Shown here: positions 44,567 to 53,573 of the stretch, in pieces
Layout of the letters: every line of letters begins with the position of its first letter
Position numbering within the stretch: the first letter of the stretch is position 1
Assembly: GCA_040757065.1 (NCBI GenBank)
Contig: JBFLXR010000001.1
Coordinates: 124,001 to 188,000, forward strand
From: JBFLXR01 sp040757065
GTDB lineage: Bacteria > Pseudomonadota > Gammaproteobacteria > Burkholderiales > Gallionellaceae
Length of the DNA: 64,000 bases
Direction: 5' to 3'
Made by a program: the position numbers and the translations under genes
The notes under the pieces: generated by a model
Seen by the model: only the letters and a program-made list of their open reading frames with translations
Database searches by the model: none
What the model was told of the DNA's origin: nothing

Positions 44567-45616
44567 TTAACTGGTCGGCGGGTTGATCGACGTACCGGCA
44601 AAATCTGCACCGTGGCGGCGAATGATCTCGGCTAGCTCCAGCAAAACCGCATGCTTGACGGCGGCGAATTCGGAAGCACTTGTGCCAAGGGTAAAGGCTT
44701 GCAGCGTGAGATTGACGCCCGTGGCGCTGTAACCGTTCAGCGCAACAATGATTTCTTTGCTGTTGTCGATATCGTTGCAGGTGCGCAGCATTGTTTGCGC
44801 TTCTTCGCAAATGGCGGCAACTTTCGGTAAGTCTGTAAAACGCAGCTCAATGTTTTCTTCGATGCGGCGGTGGCTGCGCCGAGTGAGGTTAACCAGCACA
44901 ATCGAGTTGAACAGCGAATTCGGGACATAGATCATGTCCATATTTCTGGAACGCAGAGCGGTTTGCCGCCAGCCGATATATTCTACTTGGCCTTCAATTT
45001 GTTTATCCGGCGAGCGAATCGACTCGCCCAGTTTAAATGGGCGGTCGATATGCAGAATTAACCCTCCCAGCCAGTTGGCCAAAAAGTCTTTGGCGGCAAA
45101 GCCGATCGCGATTCCGCCGATTCCTCCGAATGCCAGTACGCCGGAAATGCTGAAGCCCAAGGATTGAATGATGGTCAGTCCGGCTAACACGACTACGGTG
45201 ACGCGACCGATTTTGCTCAACCCAGCGACAGTGGTCATATCTACTTCGTAACCGCTGGATTTTTGTCGTGCGATAACGCCGTTTGCACTGTGCCGGATAA
45301 AGGAGAAAAAGAACCATGCTACGCATAGCGTCAGCGTAATGCTGCCCGTATGGGCGACCAAGGCGGGCAGGGCTTGATCTTTCGAGGTGTAGTGCGCATA
45401 AACAGCGGTGAACAGGCCGGATAGCCAGATGAATACCGGAAGGGGTTTTTTTGCCGATGCGACGAATACATCATCCCAGACCGTGTCGGTATTAGCGGCA
45501 ATCTTTTCGATGCGTTTCAGAAAAACGCGGGCGAAAAAGTGGGCCAGCAGCGTTGCGGCCAGTATGGTAATCAGGCTCCAGTGATGCGGGGTGAGTTCAG
45601 TCAAAGTGTGGCTCAT
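44567..45616 (-). CDS. MscS-family mechanosensitive channel
   Basis: The 349-residue protein has about four membrane helices, then the pore helix and beta domain typical of MscS: FGGIGGIAIGFAAKDFLANWLGG near residue 165, GQVEYIGWRQTALRSRN and VPNSLFNSIVLVNLTR. It should release solutes on osmotic downshock from the inner membrane. It is larger than E. coli MscS because of an extra N-terminal helix pair. It faces the tRNA-Leu gene. Confidence 0.9.
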   Translation of the reverse strand: MSHTLTELTPHHWSLITILAATLLAHFFARVFLKRIEKIAANTDTVWDDVFVASAKKPLPVFIWLSGLFTAVYAHYTSKDQALPALVAHTGSITLTLCVAWFFFSFIRHSANGVIARQKSSGYEVDMTTVAGLSKIGRVTVVVLAGLTIIQSLGFSISGVLAFGGIGGIAIGFAAKDFLANWLGGLILHIDRPFKLGESIRSPDKQIEGQVEYIGWRQTALRSRNMDMIYVPNSLFNSIVLVNLTRRSHRRIEENIELRFTDLPKVAAICEEAQTMLRTCNDIDNSKEIIVALNGYSATGVNLTLQAFTLGTSASEFAAVKHAVLLELAEIIRRHGADFAGTSINPPTS

Positions 45617-45779
45617 GCAATTGTGTGGGGTGTGTAATTAGGCGGCTGGGTTCGGCATTTTAATATAGCTCTTTCGTTGCCGTAACCGAATAGTGGGTTG
45701 CCGGATCATGCATGGCGTGCTGCTGCTCATATTCGCATTGAGAATCCCGGATGAATGAATAACCTCGATACGCAAAGGG

Positions 45780-45808
45780 TTGACGCGGGACATTTTGGCG
45801 CTTAAGAT
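45780..45808 (+). promoter_or_regulatory. Promoter of the TetR-cytochrome c' unit
   Basis: TTGACG (45780-45785) and TAAGAT (45803-45808) are separated by 17 nt, a good sigma-70 match. The start of transcription should fall near 45815, inside the palindrome described next. Confidence 0.65.
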
Positions 45809-45826
45809 AGTAATCAATCACTATCT
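45805..45826 (+). promoter_or_regulatory. Probable TetR operator
   Basis: AGATAGT and ACTATCT form a perfect 7-bp inverted repeat with an 8-nt spacer. It overlaps the -10 box and the predicted start point, about 13 nt before the regulator gene. This is the expected layout for a self-repressing TetR protein. Confidence 0.65.
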
Positions 45827-45838
45827 ATCTGGGTGGAT

Positions 45839-46456
45839 ATGCAGACGGAAATCAGGAAGCGGCTGAGTGCGGAAGAGCGCCAAGAAGAAATTGTGCGGGT
45901 GGCGATTGAGTTGGCAGCGGAGCGGGGCGTCGATAGCGTCACCACGCAGGATATGGCTGAGCAAATGCATGTTACTCAGGGGGCGATATTCCGCCATTTT
46001 CCGACCAAGGACGATATTTGGGTTGCGGCCATGCAGTGGGTGCGACAACGTCTGATGCAGGTGCTCGGCAAGGCAGCAGCGGGAGCAGAAAACCCGCTCG
46101 ATTGCATCGAGCGCATGTTTCATGCGCACATCGCCTTTATACACAAGCACCCGGCTATTCCGCGCTTATTGTTTTCCGAACACCTGCACCAGCGCAACAG
46201 CAAGCTGAAGCAGCTTATTCAGGAAATTATGTCCGGCTATGAGGCGAAAATCGCCGCCTTGCTGGAAGAGGCCAAGCAGCAAGGTTTGGCGCATACCGAC
46301 CTGGATACCAAGTATGCCGCGATTCTCTACATTGGCATGATACAAGGCTTGGTTATGCAGGCCTCCATTTTCGGCGAAAAGCGTCTGCTGGTCGCCAGTG
46401 CCGCGCAAGTGTTTCCTGTCTTTTTGTACGGCATCCGCAGCAAAAAAAACGACTAA
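45839..46456 (+). CDS. TetR-family transcriptional regulator
   Basis: The 205-residue protein has an N-terminal TetR DNA-binding domain (RQEEIVRVAIELAAERGVDS, then TTQDMAEQMHVTQGAIFRHF as the HTH) and a helical ligand-binding C-terminal domain. I use the ATG at 45839; a GTG two codons earlier is also possible. The gene lies just behind a palindrome covering its own promoter and 18 nt before the cytochrome c'-like gene, so it probably represses itself and that gene. The ligand is unknown. Confidence 0.88.
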   Translation: MQTEIRKRLSAEERQEEIVRVAIELAAERGVDSVTTQDMAEQMHVTQGAIFRHFPTKDDIWVAAMQWVRQRLMQVLGKAAAGAENPLDCIERMFHAHIAFIHKHPAIPRLLFSEHLHQRNSKLKQLIQEIMSGYEAKIAALLEEAKQQGLAHTDLDTKYAAILYIGMIQGLVMQASIFGEKRLLVASAAQVFPVFLYGIRSKKND

Positions 46457-46474
46457 CCATTAAGGAGCAATACC

Positions 46475-46936
46475 ATGAAACGCATCGCAGCCATTTCCAT
46501 CCTGACCTTTATGCTGTTCGGTGTCGCGCAGGCCGAAGAACACTCTACCGACCACCATGCCGCACCGGTGCAAGACCAGCGCGAGGCCATCGTGCTGACA
46601 GCGGCCGAACGCAATATGATCCTAGTCGAAATGCGCCAATTCCTCGTCGGTGTGCAAGCTATGATCGAAGCGCTGGGCAAGGACGACAACAAAGCGGCAG
46701 GCGAGGCTGCGCGCTCGATGGGGCGTAAAGCTGCCAGCGAAGTGGCACCCGAACTGCGCGCCAAACTGCCCATGCACTTCAAGATGCTTGGCTTCGGCGT
46801 ACACGATCAATTCGACAAAATGGCCGACCTTGCTGCGGCGGGCGGCAACGGGAAAATTCTGCTCGACCAACTTGGGCATACTTTGAACAAGTGCGTGGCC
46901 TGCCATGCGACTTATCAGTTGCCGATGGAGCGGTAA
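46475..46936 (+). CDS. Cytochrome c'-like monoheme periplasmic protein
   Basis: The 153-residue protein has a signal peptide (cleavage after AQA, residue 20), a predicted four-helix body, and a single heme-binding CVACH at residues 140-144 near the C terminus, the arrangement of cytochrome c'. The N terminus of the mature protein is His-rich (HSTDHHAAP). Cytochromes c' bind NO or transfer electrons; here the role is unknown. AAGGAG precedes the ATG, and it is co-transcribed with the TetR gene. Confidence 0.8.
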   Translation: MKRIAAISILTFMLFGVAQAEEHSTDHHAAPVQDQREAIVLTAAERNMILVEMRQFLVGVQAMIEALGKDDNKAAGEAARSMGRKAASEVAPELRAKLPMHFKMLGFGVHDQFDKMADLAAAGGNGKILLDQLGHTLNKCVACHATYQLPMER

Positions 46937-47017
46937 TATATTGAAAATATAATTTGACCGGGAATGCTTGTTTGACCTTGGTTTGACCGTGCGCTTTGTC
47001 GGATTAACAGTAAGTGC

Positions 47018-49063
47018 TCAATGAGCCGATTGCACGTCATTGGTGGGTAGAACGTAGCCACGCTTTCTGAATAGGGTAATGCAAGCATCCACTACTGCAG
47101 GATCAAAATGAACGGCGCGTTTTTTCTCAATCTCCGCAAGGGCTGATTCTATGCCGAATCCCGGGCGATAGGGGCGGTGCGAGGCAATCGCTTCTACGAC
47201 GTCGGCCACAGACAGGATGCGAGCCTCCAGGATGATGTCATCGCCTTTTATTCCCTGCGGATAGCCGGACCCATCCAGACGCTCATGGTGTTGTAGTACT
47301 GCCAGTGCAATGGGCCAAGGAAAATTGATGTTTTTCATAATGTCATGCCCGACCTTGGGATGCATCTTGATGAGGCTGTATTCGATTTCGTTCAAGTGTC
47401 CGGGTTTGCTCAGAATTTCGGCAGGAACGCTGATTTTTCCGATGTCATGCACGATGGCGGCAAGATGAATGCCATGCACTTGAACTTCGCCTAGCCCCAT
47501 CTCGCGCGCGATTGCAACAGACAATTCGGCAACGCGGCGCTGATGTCCGGCAGTATAGGGGTCGCGCATTTCCAGCGTAGAAGAGATGGCTTGCAATGCG
47601 CCTTCCAGACTGTCTCGCAGTTGCTCGGCATAGCTTTGCCGTTCCAGCACTGCCTGGTCGCGCTCCTGTCTTGTTCGAAGACTGGAGATGCCGAATTCTA
47701 AGTCGCTTGCCATTTCTTCCAGTAGTTCTACTTGTTTGTCACTGAAAGCATTGGGTTCTGCCGCATAAATGGAAAGTACACCGAAAACGGAATCGTTTTG
47801 CTTGAGCGGGAGTGCGATGCTTGAAGCAAAGCCGTATTTGGTTGCGGCCTCGTGCCAGGGGGCCATGCGCGGATCGTCCTGGATGTTGGGACATATCTGC
47901 GTCTGTCCGGTGCGTATGGCTCGACCGGTCGGGCCTTGTCCGCGCGGTTTGTCGGCCCAGGTGATGTTCAAATCTTTGACGTAGTCTTTCCCTTGGCCCG
48001 ATACGGCCTGCGGGATAACATTGCTAGCTTCATCGTGTATTCCGTAGCCGATCCATGCCAGTACATACCCGGCTTTCGTTGCGGCATGACACATGCCTTC
48101 CAGTAACGTTTTTTCGTCTGCGGCATGCACCAGCGCGCGGTTGCCCTCGCCGAGAGCATGGAGTGTGCGGTTGAGTCGCAACAGCTCTGTTTCAGCGTAT
48201 TTGCGTTCGGTAATGTCAGTGCCGATGATAATGTCGATGCCACCTTCAAGCGAGCACAGCCGCCATTCAATCCATTTTTGGCTGCCATCTTTGCAAGTAA
48301 CTAGGGATTCCATCTGGGCGGTTTCCGCATGATGCTGCTTTGCGGTTGTTGCTGCCGCGTCCCATTGTCGCTGAATTATGCTGCGGTATTGCTCATCGGG
48401 ATATGCCAAAGGCCACCACTTGCGAATGGTAGGAACGTCTTCGACGGTGTAGCCAAACCAGTCTGTAAAGCGACGGTTGTAGAGTAAAGCATTTTGATTT
48501 GCATCGGTAATGATCAGCGCGGCAGGTGCCTCCTCCGCGATCACGCGAAATCTCTCCTCGCTTTTTTGCAATGCGACATGCTGTGCCTCGAGTTCGCGGA
48601 CTTTCTTGTCCAGCTTTCCGGAAAGCACTTCTATCGTCATGCGATCCAGTTTCGACAAGTTTGCCAAAGATTGATTTAAATCGGGTGCAGAATCATTGTT
48701 CTGCTCAGCAATCTGTTGGATCGCATGAAGTAAATCCGTCGGTTCCACGGGTTTGGTCAGGAAATCCGACGCTCCGAGTGCTTTGGCAAGATCCTGCGCC
48801 TTTTGATCTACATAGGTTGCTGTCAGAAAGATAAAAGGGATACGGCTCAATTTTTCATCGGTTTTGATCTGGCGGCATAGCTCGAAGCCGTCCATTTCGG
48901 GCATCATGATGTCCGAAATGATCAGGTCTGGCATATCGAGTTCGGCTTTCTTCAGCGCCTCTCGCCCATTGCATGCGCTTTCGGTTGTATGTCCTGAATG
49001 CGTTAGTATGCGCTCGATGTAAATTCTGGAATCTGCATTGTCGTCAGCGATAAGCACCTTCAT
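47018..49063 (-). CDS. Response regulator with PAS, GAF and HD-GYP domains (c-di-GMP phosphodiesterase)
   Basis: The 681-residue cytoplasmic protein has, in order, a receiver domain (phospho-acceptor Asp51, SDIMMPEMDG), a coiled segment, a PAS domain (about 170-290), a GAF domain (about 300-465) and a C-terminal HD-GYP domain. The HD-GYP motifs VHDIGK and HHERLDGSGYP are intact, so it should hydrolyse c-di-GMP. The start overlaps the preceding single-domain regulator by 4 nt. It is likely the output of the kinase encoded at 49448. Confidence 0.92.
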   Translation of the reverse strand: MKVLIADDNADSRIYIERILTHSGHTTESACNGREALKKAELDMPDLIISDIMMPEMDGFELCRQIKTDEKLSRIPFIFLTATYVDQKAQDLAKALGASDFLTKPVEPTDLLHAIQQIAEQNNDSAPDLNQSLANLSKLDRMTIEVLSGKLDKKVRELEAQHVALQKSEERFRVIAEEAPAALIITDANQNALLYNRRFTDWFGYTVEDVPTIRKWWPLAYPDEQYRSIIQRQWDAAATTAKQHHAETAQMESLVTCKDGSQKWIEWRLCSLEGGIDIIIGTDITERKYAETELLRLNRTLHALGEGNRALVHAADEKTLLEGMCHAATKAGYVLAWIGYGIHDEASNVIPQAVSGQGKDYVKDLNITWADKPRGQGPTGRAIRTGQTQICPNIQDDPRMAPWHEAATKYGFASSIALPLKQNDSVFGVLSIYAAEPNAFSDKQVELLEEMASDLEFGISSLRTRQERDQAVLERQSYAEQLRDSLEGALQAISSTLEMRDPYTAGHQRRVAELSVAIAREMGLGEVQVHGIHLAAIVHDIGKISVPAEILSKPGHLNEIEYSLIKMHPKVGHDIMKNINFPWPIALAVLQHHERLDGSGYPQGIKGDDIILEARILSVADVVEAIASHRPYRPGFGIESALAEIEKKRAVHFDPAVVDACITLFRKRGYVLPTNDVQSAH

Positions 49064-49434
49064 GTAGCTACTCCGCCAAGCATGCCCTGAATTTGTGCAA
49101 TGACCCTCATCGGGTCAATCGGTTTCTCAATATAGCCGTTACATCCTGCGGCAAGCAGCCTCTCGCGGTCTCCTGCCATGGCATAAGAGGTCATTGCAAT
49201 AACTGGAATGGTTGCAATGCTTTCTTCGGTACGAATTTGCCTGAGCACCTCGGTGCCATCGATATCGGGGAGTTGAATGTCGAGCAAAATAAAATCCGGC
49301 TTTTCTTTCCGGGCCATATCGACACCTTGTTTGCCGGTGAATGCCTGCAGGGCATGGTAATTGGCTTTGTCTAGCAATCTGCAGATCAGTACCATGTTAT
49401 CTTCGTTGTCTTCAATTACCAATGCGGTTCGCAT
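49060..49434 (-). CDS. Single-domain response regulator (CheY/DivK-like)
   Basis: The 124-residue receiver domain has the acidic pair near the N terminus (VIEDNEDN), phospho-acceptor Asp52 (LLDIQLPDIDG), the Thr of AMTSYAM and the conserved Lys of YIEKPID. No output domain is attached, so it probably passes signals by protein contact, perhaps from the kinase upstream to the HD-GYP protein downstream. I use the ATG at 49434, 13 nt after the kinase stop. Confidence 0.9.
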   Translation of the reverse strand: MRTALVIEDNEDNMVLICRLLDKANYHALQAFTGKQGVDMARKEKPDFILLDIQLPDIDGTEVLRQIRTEESIATIPVIAMTSYAMAGDRERLLAAGCNGYIEKPIDPMRVIAQIQGMLGGVAT

Positions 49435-49447
49435 AATCGATTCCGAT

Positions 49448-51172
49448 TTAATTAGATGCGCCATTGTGGAGTGCAGGGATTTCCTTGGGGATACTCAGTG
49501 TAAATGTACTTCCCTCGCCAAGCTGACTTTCGACCGATACATCGCCTTTCAGTACTTGCGACGCCAGTTTTTTGGTCAGGTATAACCCCAGTCCCGTTCC
49601 TCCGGCTTTCAAGCGCAAATGTGTGTCCAAGCGTTCGAATGCCTCGAATAGTCTCGGCATGTCTTCTGCCGCGATCCCAATCCCCGTATCGCTTACTGCC
49701 AGTGTTACGATCCCGTTTTTTTCGCGCACAATCAGCTTGACTTGCCCCGCTTCGGTAAATTTGACTGCATTGCTCAGCAAGTTGAGCAGGCATTGCAGCA
49801 ACCGTTTTCTGTCTGTATTCATTTGAATCTCTGCTGGAATATCCAGAACGCAAGATAGTCCTTTGCCCGTCAGTTGCGGCTTCATGGTATTCACTGCATC
49901 TTCAACCAGGGCAGCTAGAGAAAAGGACTCAACCGTCATGGCGATTCGACCTGCCTCGATTTTTGCAATATCGATGACGTCGGTAATCAAACTCAGGAGG
50001 TGCTGTCCAGCCTTGTAAACCCGGGAGAGATTATCCCTTTGCTCGTCGTTCAGATCTCCGGATAACCCTTGCAACGTCATTCCTGTAAAACCGATAATCG
50101 AATTTAAGGGTGTGCGTAGTTCATGCGACATGGAGGCGATGAACATCGATTTGAGGCGATCCAGTTCACGCAGTTTATTGTTCGCTTCCTCCAATTCACG
50201 GGTTCTCGCTTCGACCAATTCTTCTAGGTGATTGCGATACCCCGCCAACTCGGCTTCGATCTGCTTGCGATCGCTGATGTCTTCCACCATGGATACAACG
50301 TAATCGACTTCGGTATTGTTTCTCCTCACACAGCGTACTACCAGTTGGGTATAAACGATTTCTCCGTTACGGCTGATGAAACGTTTTTCCAGGCTGTATC
50401 CTTCAATCTTGCCAGCCAGTAGCTGATCGAATTGTTCGGTATCGGCGGGCAGGTCGTCCGGGTGGGTTAATTGCGTCCAAGTCATGGTACGCAACTCTTC
50501 TTCCGAATAACCCAGCATTTTGCAAAGGCAGTCGTTAGTGCGTATCCAACCCTTATTCGGCGAGGTGATGGCAAGCCCCACCAAGTCTAGTTCGTAGAAT
50601 GCCCGCAATTGGGTTTCGCTGACCTGTTTTTCCCGTTCCGCTTCGTCCCGCTGCATGCGGGCCAGACTGGTTTCGTACAGGCTCGCCAAACTCAGCTGGA
50701 TACTGTCGCGCAGGCGCTCCATGAGGGGTTGCGTCTTGTTTGCGAAAACGTTTTTTTGTTTATCGAGTATGCAGAGAGTGCCGAAAAGTTCGCCGCTAGG
50801 CCAAGTGAGCGGCAGACCGCAGTATGAGATCATGCCCAGCTTCATATCGGGATTGTGATCCCAGGCTGGGTCTTCCAGGGCATTCGGCACCAGCAGCTTG
50901 TGCTGGGTATTCATGACGGTTTCGCAGTATAGACCCGTGTCCAGAGGGGTTTTCTCGCCGCGAGGGTAGAGGTTCTCGATCCCGCGACTGGCGACGAATA
51001 CTTCGACATCGCTGGCATGTACACGCATGATTAGCGCGGCCGGGACATTTGCGACGGAGGCCAGCAGGTCGGCGGTGACTTGCCAGTTCTCCAAGATGTT
51101 ATCCGGAACTTCGATTTCGTCCAAGACCGGATATTTCGTCAGCTTCGATTCGTCAGAAATGTCTGATTTCAC
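49448..51172 (-). CDS. Cytosolic sensor histidine kinase (GAF-PAS-HisKA-HATPase)
   Basis: The 574-residue protein has a GAF domain (about 25-165), a PAS domain (about 190-315), a coiled coil, HisKA with the phospho-His in SMSHELRTPLNS, and an HATPase with NLLSNAVKF, DTGIGI and GTGLGLYLTKKL. No membrane helix is present, so it senses an internal signal. The start is GTG at 51172 with AAGGAC upstream. It heads a three-gene - strand operon with the two response regulators. Confidence 0.92.
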   Translation of the reverse strand: MKSDISDESKLTKYPVLDEIEVPDNILENWQVTADLLASVANVPAALIMRVHASDVEVFVASRGIENLYPRGEKTPLDTGLYCETVMNTQHKLLVPNALEDPAWDHNPDMKLGMISYCGLPLTWPSGELFGTLCILDKQKNVFANKTQPLMERLRDSIQLSLASLYETSLARMQRDEAEREKQVSETQLRAFYELDLVGLAITSPNKGWIRTNDCLCKMLGYSEEELRTMTWTQLTHPDDLPADTEQFDQLLAGKIEGYSLEKRFISRNGEIVYTQLVVRCVRRNNTEVDYVVSMVEDISDRKQIEAELAGYRNHLEELVEARTRELEEANNKLRELDRLKSMFIASMSHELRTPLNSIIGFTGMTLQGLSGDLNDEQRDNLSRVYKAGQHLLSLITDVIDIAKIEAGRIAMTVESFSLAALVEDAVNTMKPQLTGKGLSCVLDIPAEIQMNTDRKRLLQCLLNLLSNAVKFTEAGQVKLIVREKNGIVTLAVSDTGIGIAAEDMPRLFEAFERLDTHLRLKAGGTGLGLYLTKKLASQVLKGDVSVESQLGEGSTFTLSIPKEIPALHNGASN

Positions 51173-51465
51173 CCTATGTCCTTTCGAAGCAACCTTGATC
51201 GCGCAGAGCGTTGCCGACGAATCTTATGAAGTTGCGAGTGAGGAAGACGGATTGAATCCAGCTTCTCTTTATGAAAAATACTATCACATGCTTGCCGGCG
51301 GCTCCAGCGTATATTTATATTTCCTAATATGCTGAAAAAATTGATTATTTACGAACTCTCCGGGTTGCCCCGTTGGGGGCGGTTGGCTGTTGGCGAATGT
51401 CGCGTCACTATGGAAATTTTCCGGAAAGCTTGGAGAGCTTACGGCATGGTGAAGCTTGTAACGTT

Positions 51466-51534
51466 TTGAAAATAAAGCCGCTGTGTGCGGGATTCCGGGA
51501 AAAGAAAAAGGACTCAGACACTCTCTGAGTCCTT
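51466..51534 (+). repeat. 69-bp direct repeat, copy 1
   Basis: Matches copy 2 (53686-53754) at all positions except three within the 5-nt hairpin loop. The two copies bracket the SDR/AraC gene pair in the same orientation. The loop here is CACTC; in the other copy it is its reverse complement GAGTG. Confidence 0.95.
51508..51534 (-). terminator. Intrinsic terminator downstream of the SDR gene (repeat copy 1)
   Basis: An 11-bp perfect stem (AAGGACTCAGA/TCTGAGTCCTT) with a 5-nt loop. On the - strand it is followed by TTTTTCTTTT, so it ends transcripts coming from the SDR gene at 51575. Confidence 0.88.
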
Positions 51535-51574
51535 GGGGAGGCGCAAATGCGATATTACTTCAGGTGCGCAACGT

Positions 51575-52345
51575 TCAGTAATTCACCCGACTTGTGATTC
51601 CTCCATCCACAATGAGATTGGCGCCCGTGATGAACGATGCGGCAGGCGAGCACAAAAACGCGGCGGCATTTGCCACTTCTTGCGGCGTGCCCATGCGCCC
51701 CAGCGGGTTGCGCTTGAGATACCCCTCATACATTTCCGGCATATGTCGTTTCACATTGCCCCAAAAACCGTCATCGGCATAAATCGTTCCGGGTGAAATG
51801 GTGTTGACCCGGATATGTTTCGGAGCCAGACGCCGCGCTGCACCTTTTGCATGGTATACCAGCGCCGCTTTGTAAGCGCCATACGCACTCTCGGTGTCTG
51901 CTTCGGCGATAGCGGCAGATGAGATGATGAGAATCGACGCATCGCCGGACGCGAGTGCAGCTTGTTCTAAATACGGTTGTGCCGCCTCGACTGTATGCAC
52001 CGTGCCCATCAAATCCAGTGTGTAGCCGTTCTGCCAGTCTTGCTCCGACACACCCATGCCCAATGAACTGGGATTGGCGACCACCACATCGATACCGCCC
52101 ATCGTATCGGCGGACTGCGCCACCCAAGTTTTCAGTGCGTTTTGATCCGTGATATCCACGGCGCTGCCGGTGACGATGAGCCCTTGCTGCTGGAAGCTAG
52201 AGACCGTTTCCGCTACCTGCTGCGCATTGCGCGCGCACAAGACAACGCGTCCGCCTTCCTGCGCAATGGTTTGCACAATCGCCAGACCGATACCGCGTGT
52301 GCCGCCCGTTACCAATACTCTCTTTCCTGTTAAACCGAGTTCCAT
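51575..52345 (-). CDS. Short-chain dehydrogenase/reductase
   Basis: The 256-residue SDR has the NAD(P) loop TGGTRGIG near residue 14, a conserved Ser (ILIISSAA), the catalytic Tyr-x3-Lys in SAYGAYKAAL, and a C-terminal GANLIVDGG. The cofactor may be NADP because an Arg follows in LCARN. The substrate cannot be told. AAGGAG precedes the ATG. It is divergent from an AraC-type gene that probably controls it, and the pair is enclosed by direct repeats. Confidence 0.9.
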   Translation of the reverse strand: MELGLTGKRVLVTGGTRGIGLAIVQTIAQEGGRVVLCARNAQQVAETVSSFQQQGLIVTGSAVDITDQNALKTWVAQSADTMGGIDVVVANPSSLGMGVSEQDWQNGYTLDLMGTVHTVEAAQPYLEQAALASGDASILIISSAAIAEADTESAYGAYKAALVYHAKGAARRLAPKHIRVNTISPGTIYADDGFWGNVKRHMPEMYEGYLKRNPLGRMGTPQEVANAAAFLCSPAASFITGANLIVDGGITSRVNY

Positions 52346-52456
52346 GCTAGATTCTCCTTTGCAGTTAATGTGTCGCCATCGCGGCGCGGAGTATAGAATC
52401 GGCTATGCGACACTACTATGTTTAACAGTCTTTAATCCTTGTTCAATCGGCTCGAT

Positions 52457-53386
52457 ATGGATGGCTTAGAAAATTTCATCCCTGGACTCAGAGTTAAGAA
52501 AGCGTCATACACGCGCGTCGAGGGCAATGCACCTTGGGGACTCGATCTCGACGCCTACCCGCACACCAAATTCGGAATCGTCACCGAAGGCTGCTGCTAC
52601 ATCGACATCAAGGACGGTGTGCAGCCGGTCAAGTTGGTGCGCGGTTCTTGTTATTTGCTGCCGCGAGGCAATGCATTCCGCATGCGCCATGCGGCAGAGG
52701 GGGGCACCGAAAAATTCGAAGAGATATACAAACGGATAGAAGGGCGAACGCTGCGCTGCGGAAAAGACGGCGAGCGTACCACTGTACTCGGTGGGCAGTT
52801 CATCTTTGCCGATAACCGCTACCCGCTGGTGCTGGATTTATTGCCGCCGCTGATCTGCTTCAATGTGAGCGAACAGGAACTCGCCGCACTACAAAGCACA
52901 CTGCAACTGCTTGAAAATGAAATCATAGCTCCTGCGCTGGGCACTTCCATGATGCTCGACAGCTTGGCCGACATTTTCTTCATCCAAACTCTGCGCACCT
53001 ACTTGCACAACGACCACACGCGCAACACCGGATGGGCCGGCGTGTTGTCGGATGAGCGACTGGGTAAAGCCATCCGCCTGATACACGCGCAAAGCGCAAA
53101 ACCATGGACGATCGTTGAGCTAGCGGATCATGTCGGCATGTCGAGATCGGCTTTCACTGCACGTTTCAAAGACAAACTCGGTATGGCGCCGATAGCCTAC
53201 CTCACTCGCCATCGCATGTGCCTAGCGCAAGAATTGTTGCGGCAACCCAAAGGTATAGGCATTGCTCAAGTGGCCGCCAAGGTGGGTTATGATTCTGAAG
53301 CCTCTTTTAATAAGGCGTTCAAAAGAGAGATGGGGATGCCACCTGCGTTGTGGCGTGCGCAACAGATCGAGAAAACACGGGGCTGA
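52457..53386 (+). CDS. AraC-family transcriptional regulator
   Basis: The 309-residue protein has an N-terminal cupin-like sensing domain (about 10-170) and a C-terminal AraC/XylS domain with two helix-turn-helices (IVELADHVGMSRSAFTARF and IAQVAAKVGYDSEASFNKAF). The ATG at 52457 is used; a TTG six codons earlier is also in frame. The 111-nt gap to the divergent SDR gene is the likely operator region. It is probably an activator or repressor of that gene in response to a small molecule. Confidence 0.9.
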   Translation: MDGLENFIPGLRVKKASYTRVEGNAPWGLDLDAYPHTKFGIVTEGCCYIDIKDGVQPVKLVRGSCYLLPRGNAFRMRHAAEGGTEKFEEIYKRIEGRTLRCGKDGERTTVLGGQFIFADNRYPLVLDLLPPLICFNVSEQELAALQSTLQLLENEIIAPALGTSMMLDSLADIFFIQTLRTYLHNDHTRNTGWAGVLSDERLGKAIRLIHAQSAKPWTIVELADHVGMSRSAFTARFKDKLGMAPIAYLTRHRMCLAQELLRQPKGIGIAQVAAKVGYDSEASFNKAFKREMGMPPALWRAQQIEKTRG

Positions 53387-53573
53387 GATGACTGGTTTGA
53401 TGTTTCTGGCAGCCAGCTACGGAGTGATTGTAATAGGTCGCATCAGGATGCCTTCCTGATTACCCGCTTCAACTTGCCCATATTGATATTTCCTACGCCT
53501 ACCGATTTTTACGTCAAGCCGCTCGTCCTAGTCCGCGCGTAACAAAATGGAAGTAAAGGAAAAATTTATGCTT

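Larger units (their letters stand above)
51173..51574. other. 402-nt gap between the kinase and SDR genes
   Basis: No convincing gene is seen. The right part holds copy 1 of a 69-bp repeat with a terminator hairpin. The left part should contain the promoter of the kinase operon on the - strand, but I cannot pick out a clear one. Several AAGCTT-like words occur at 51427-51456 without an obvious role. Confidence 0.6.
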
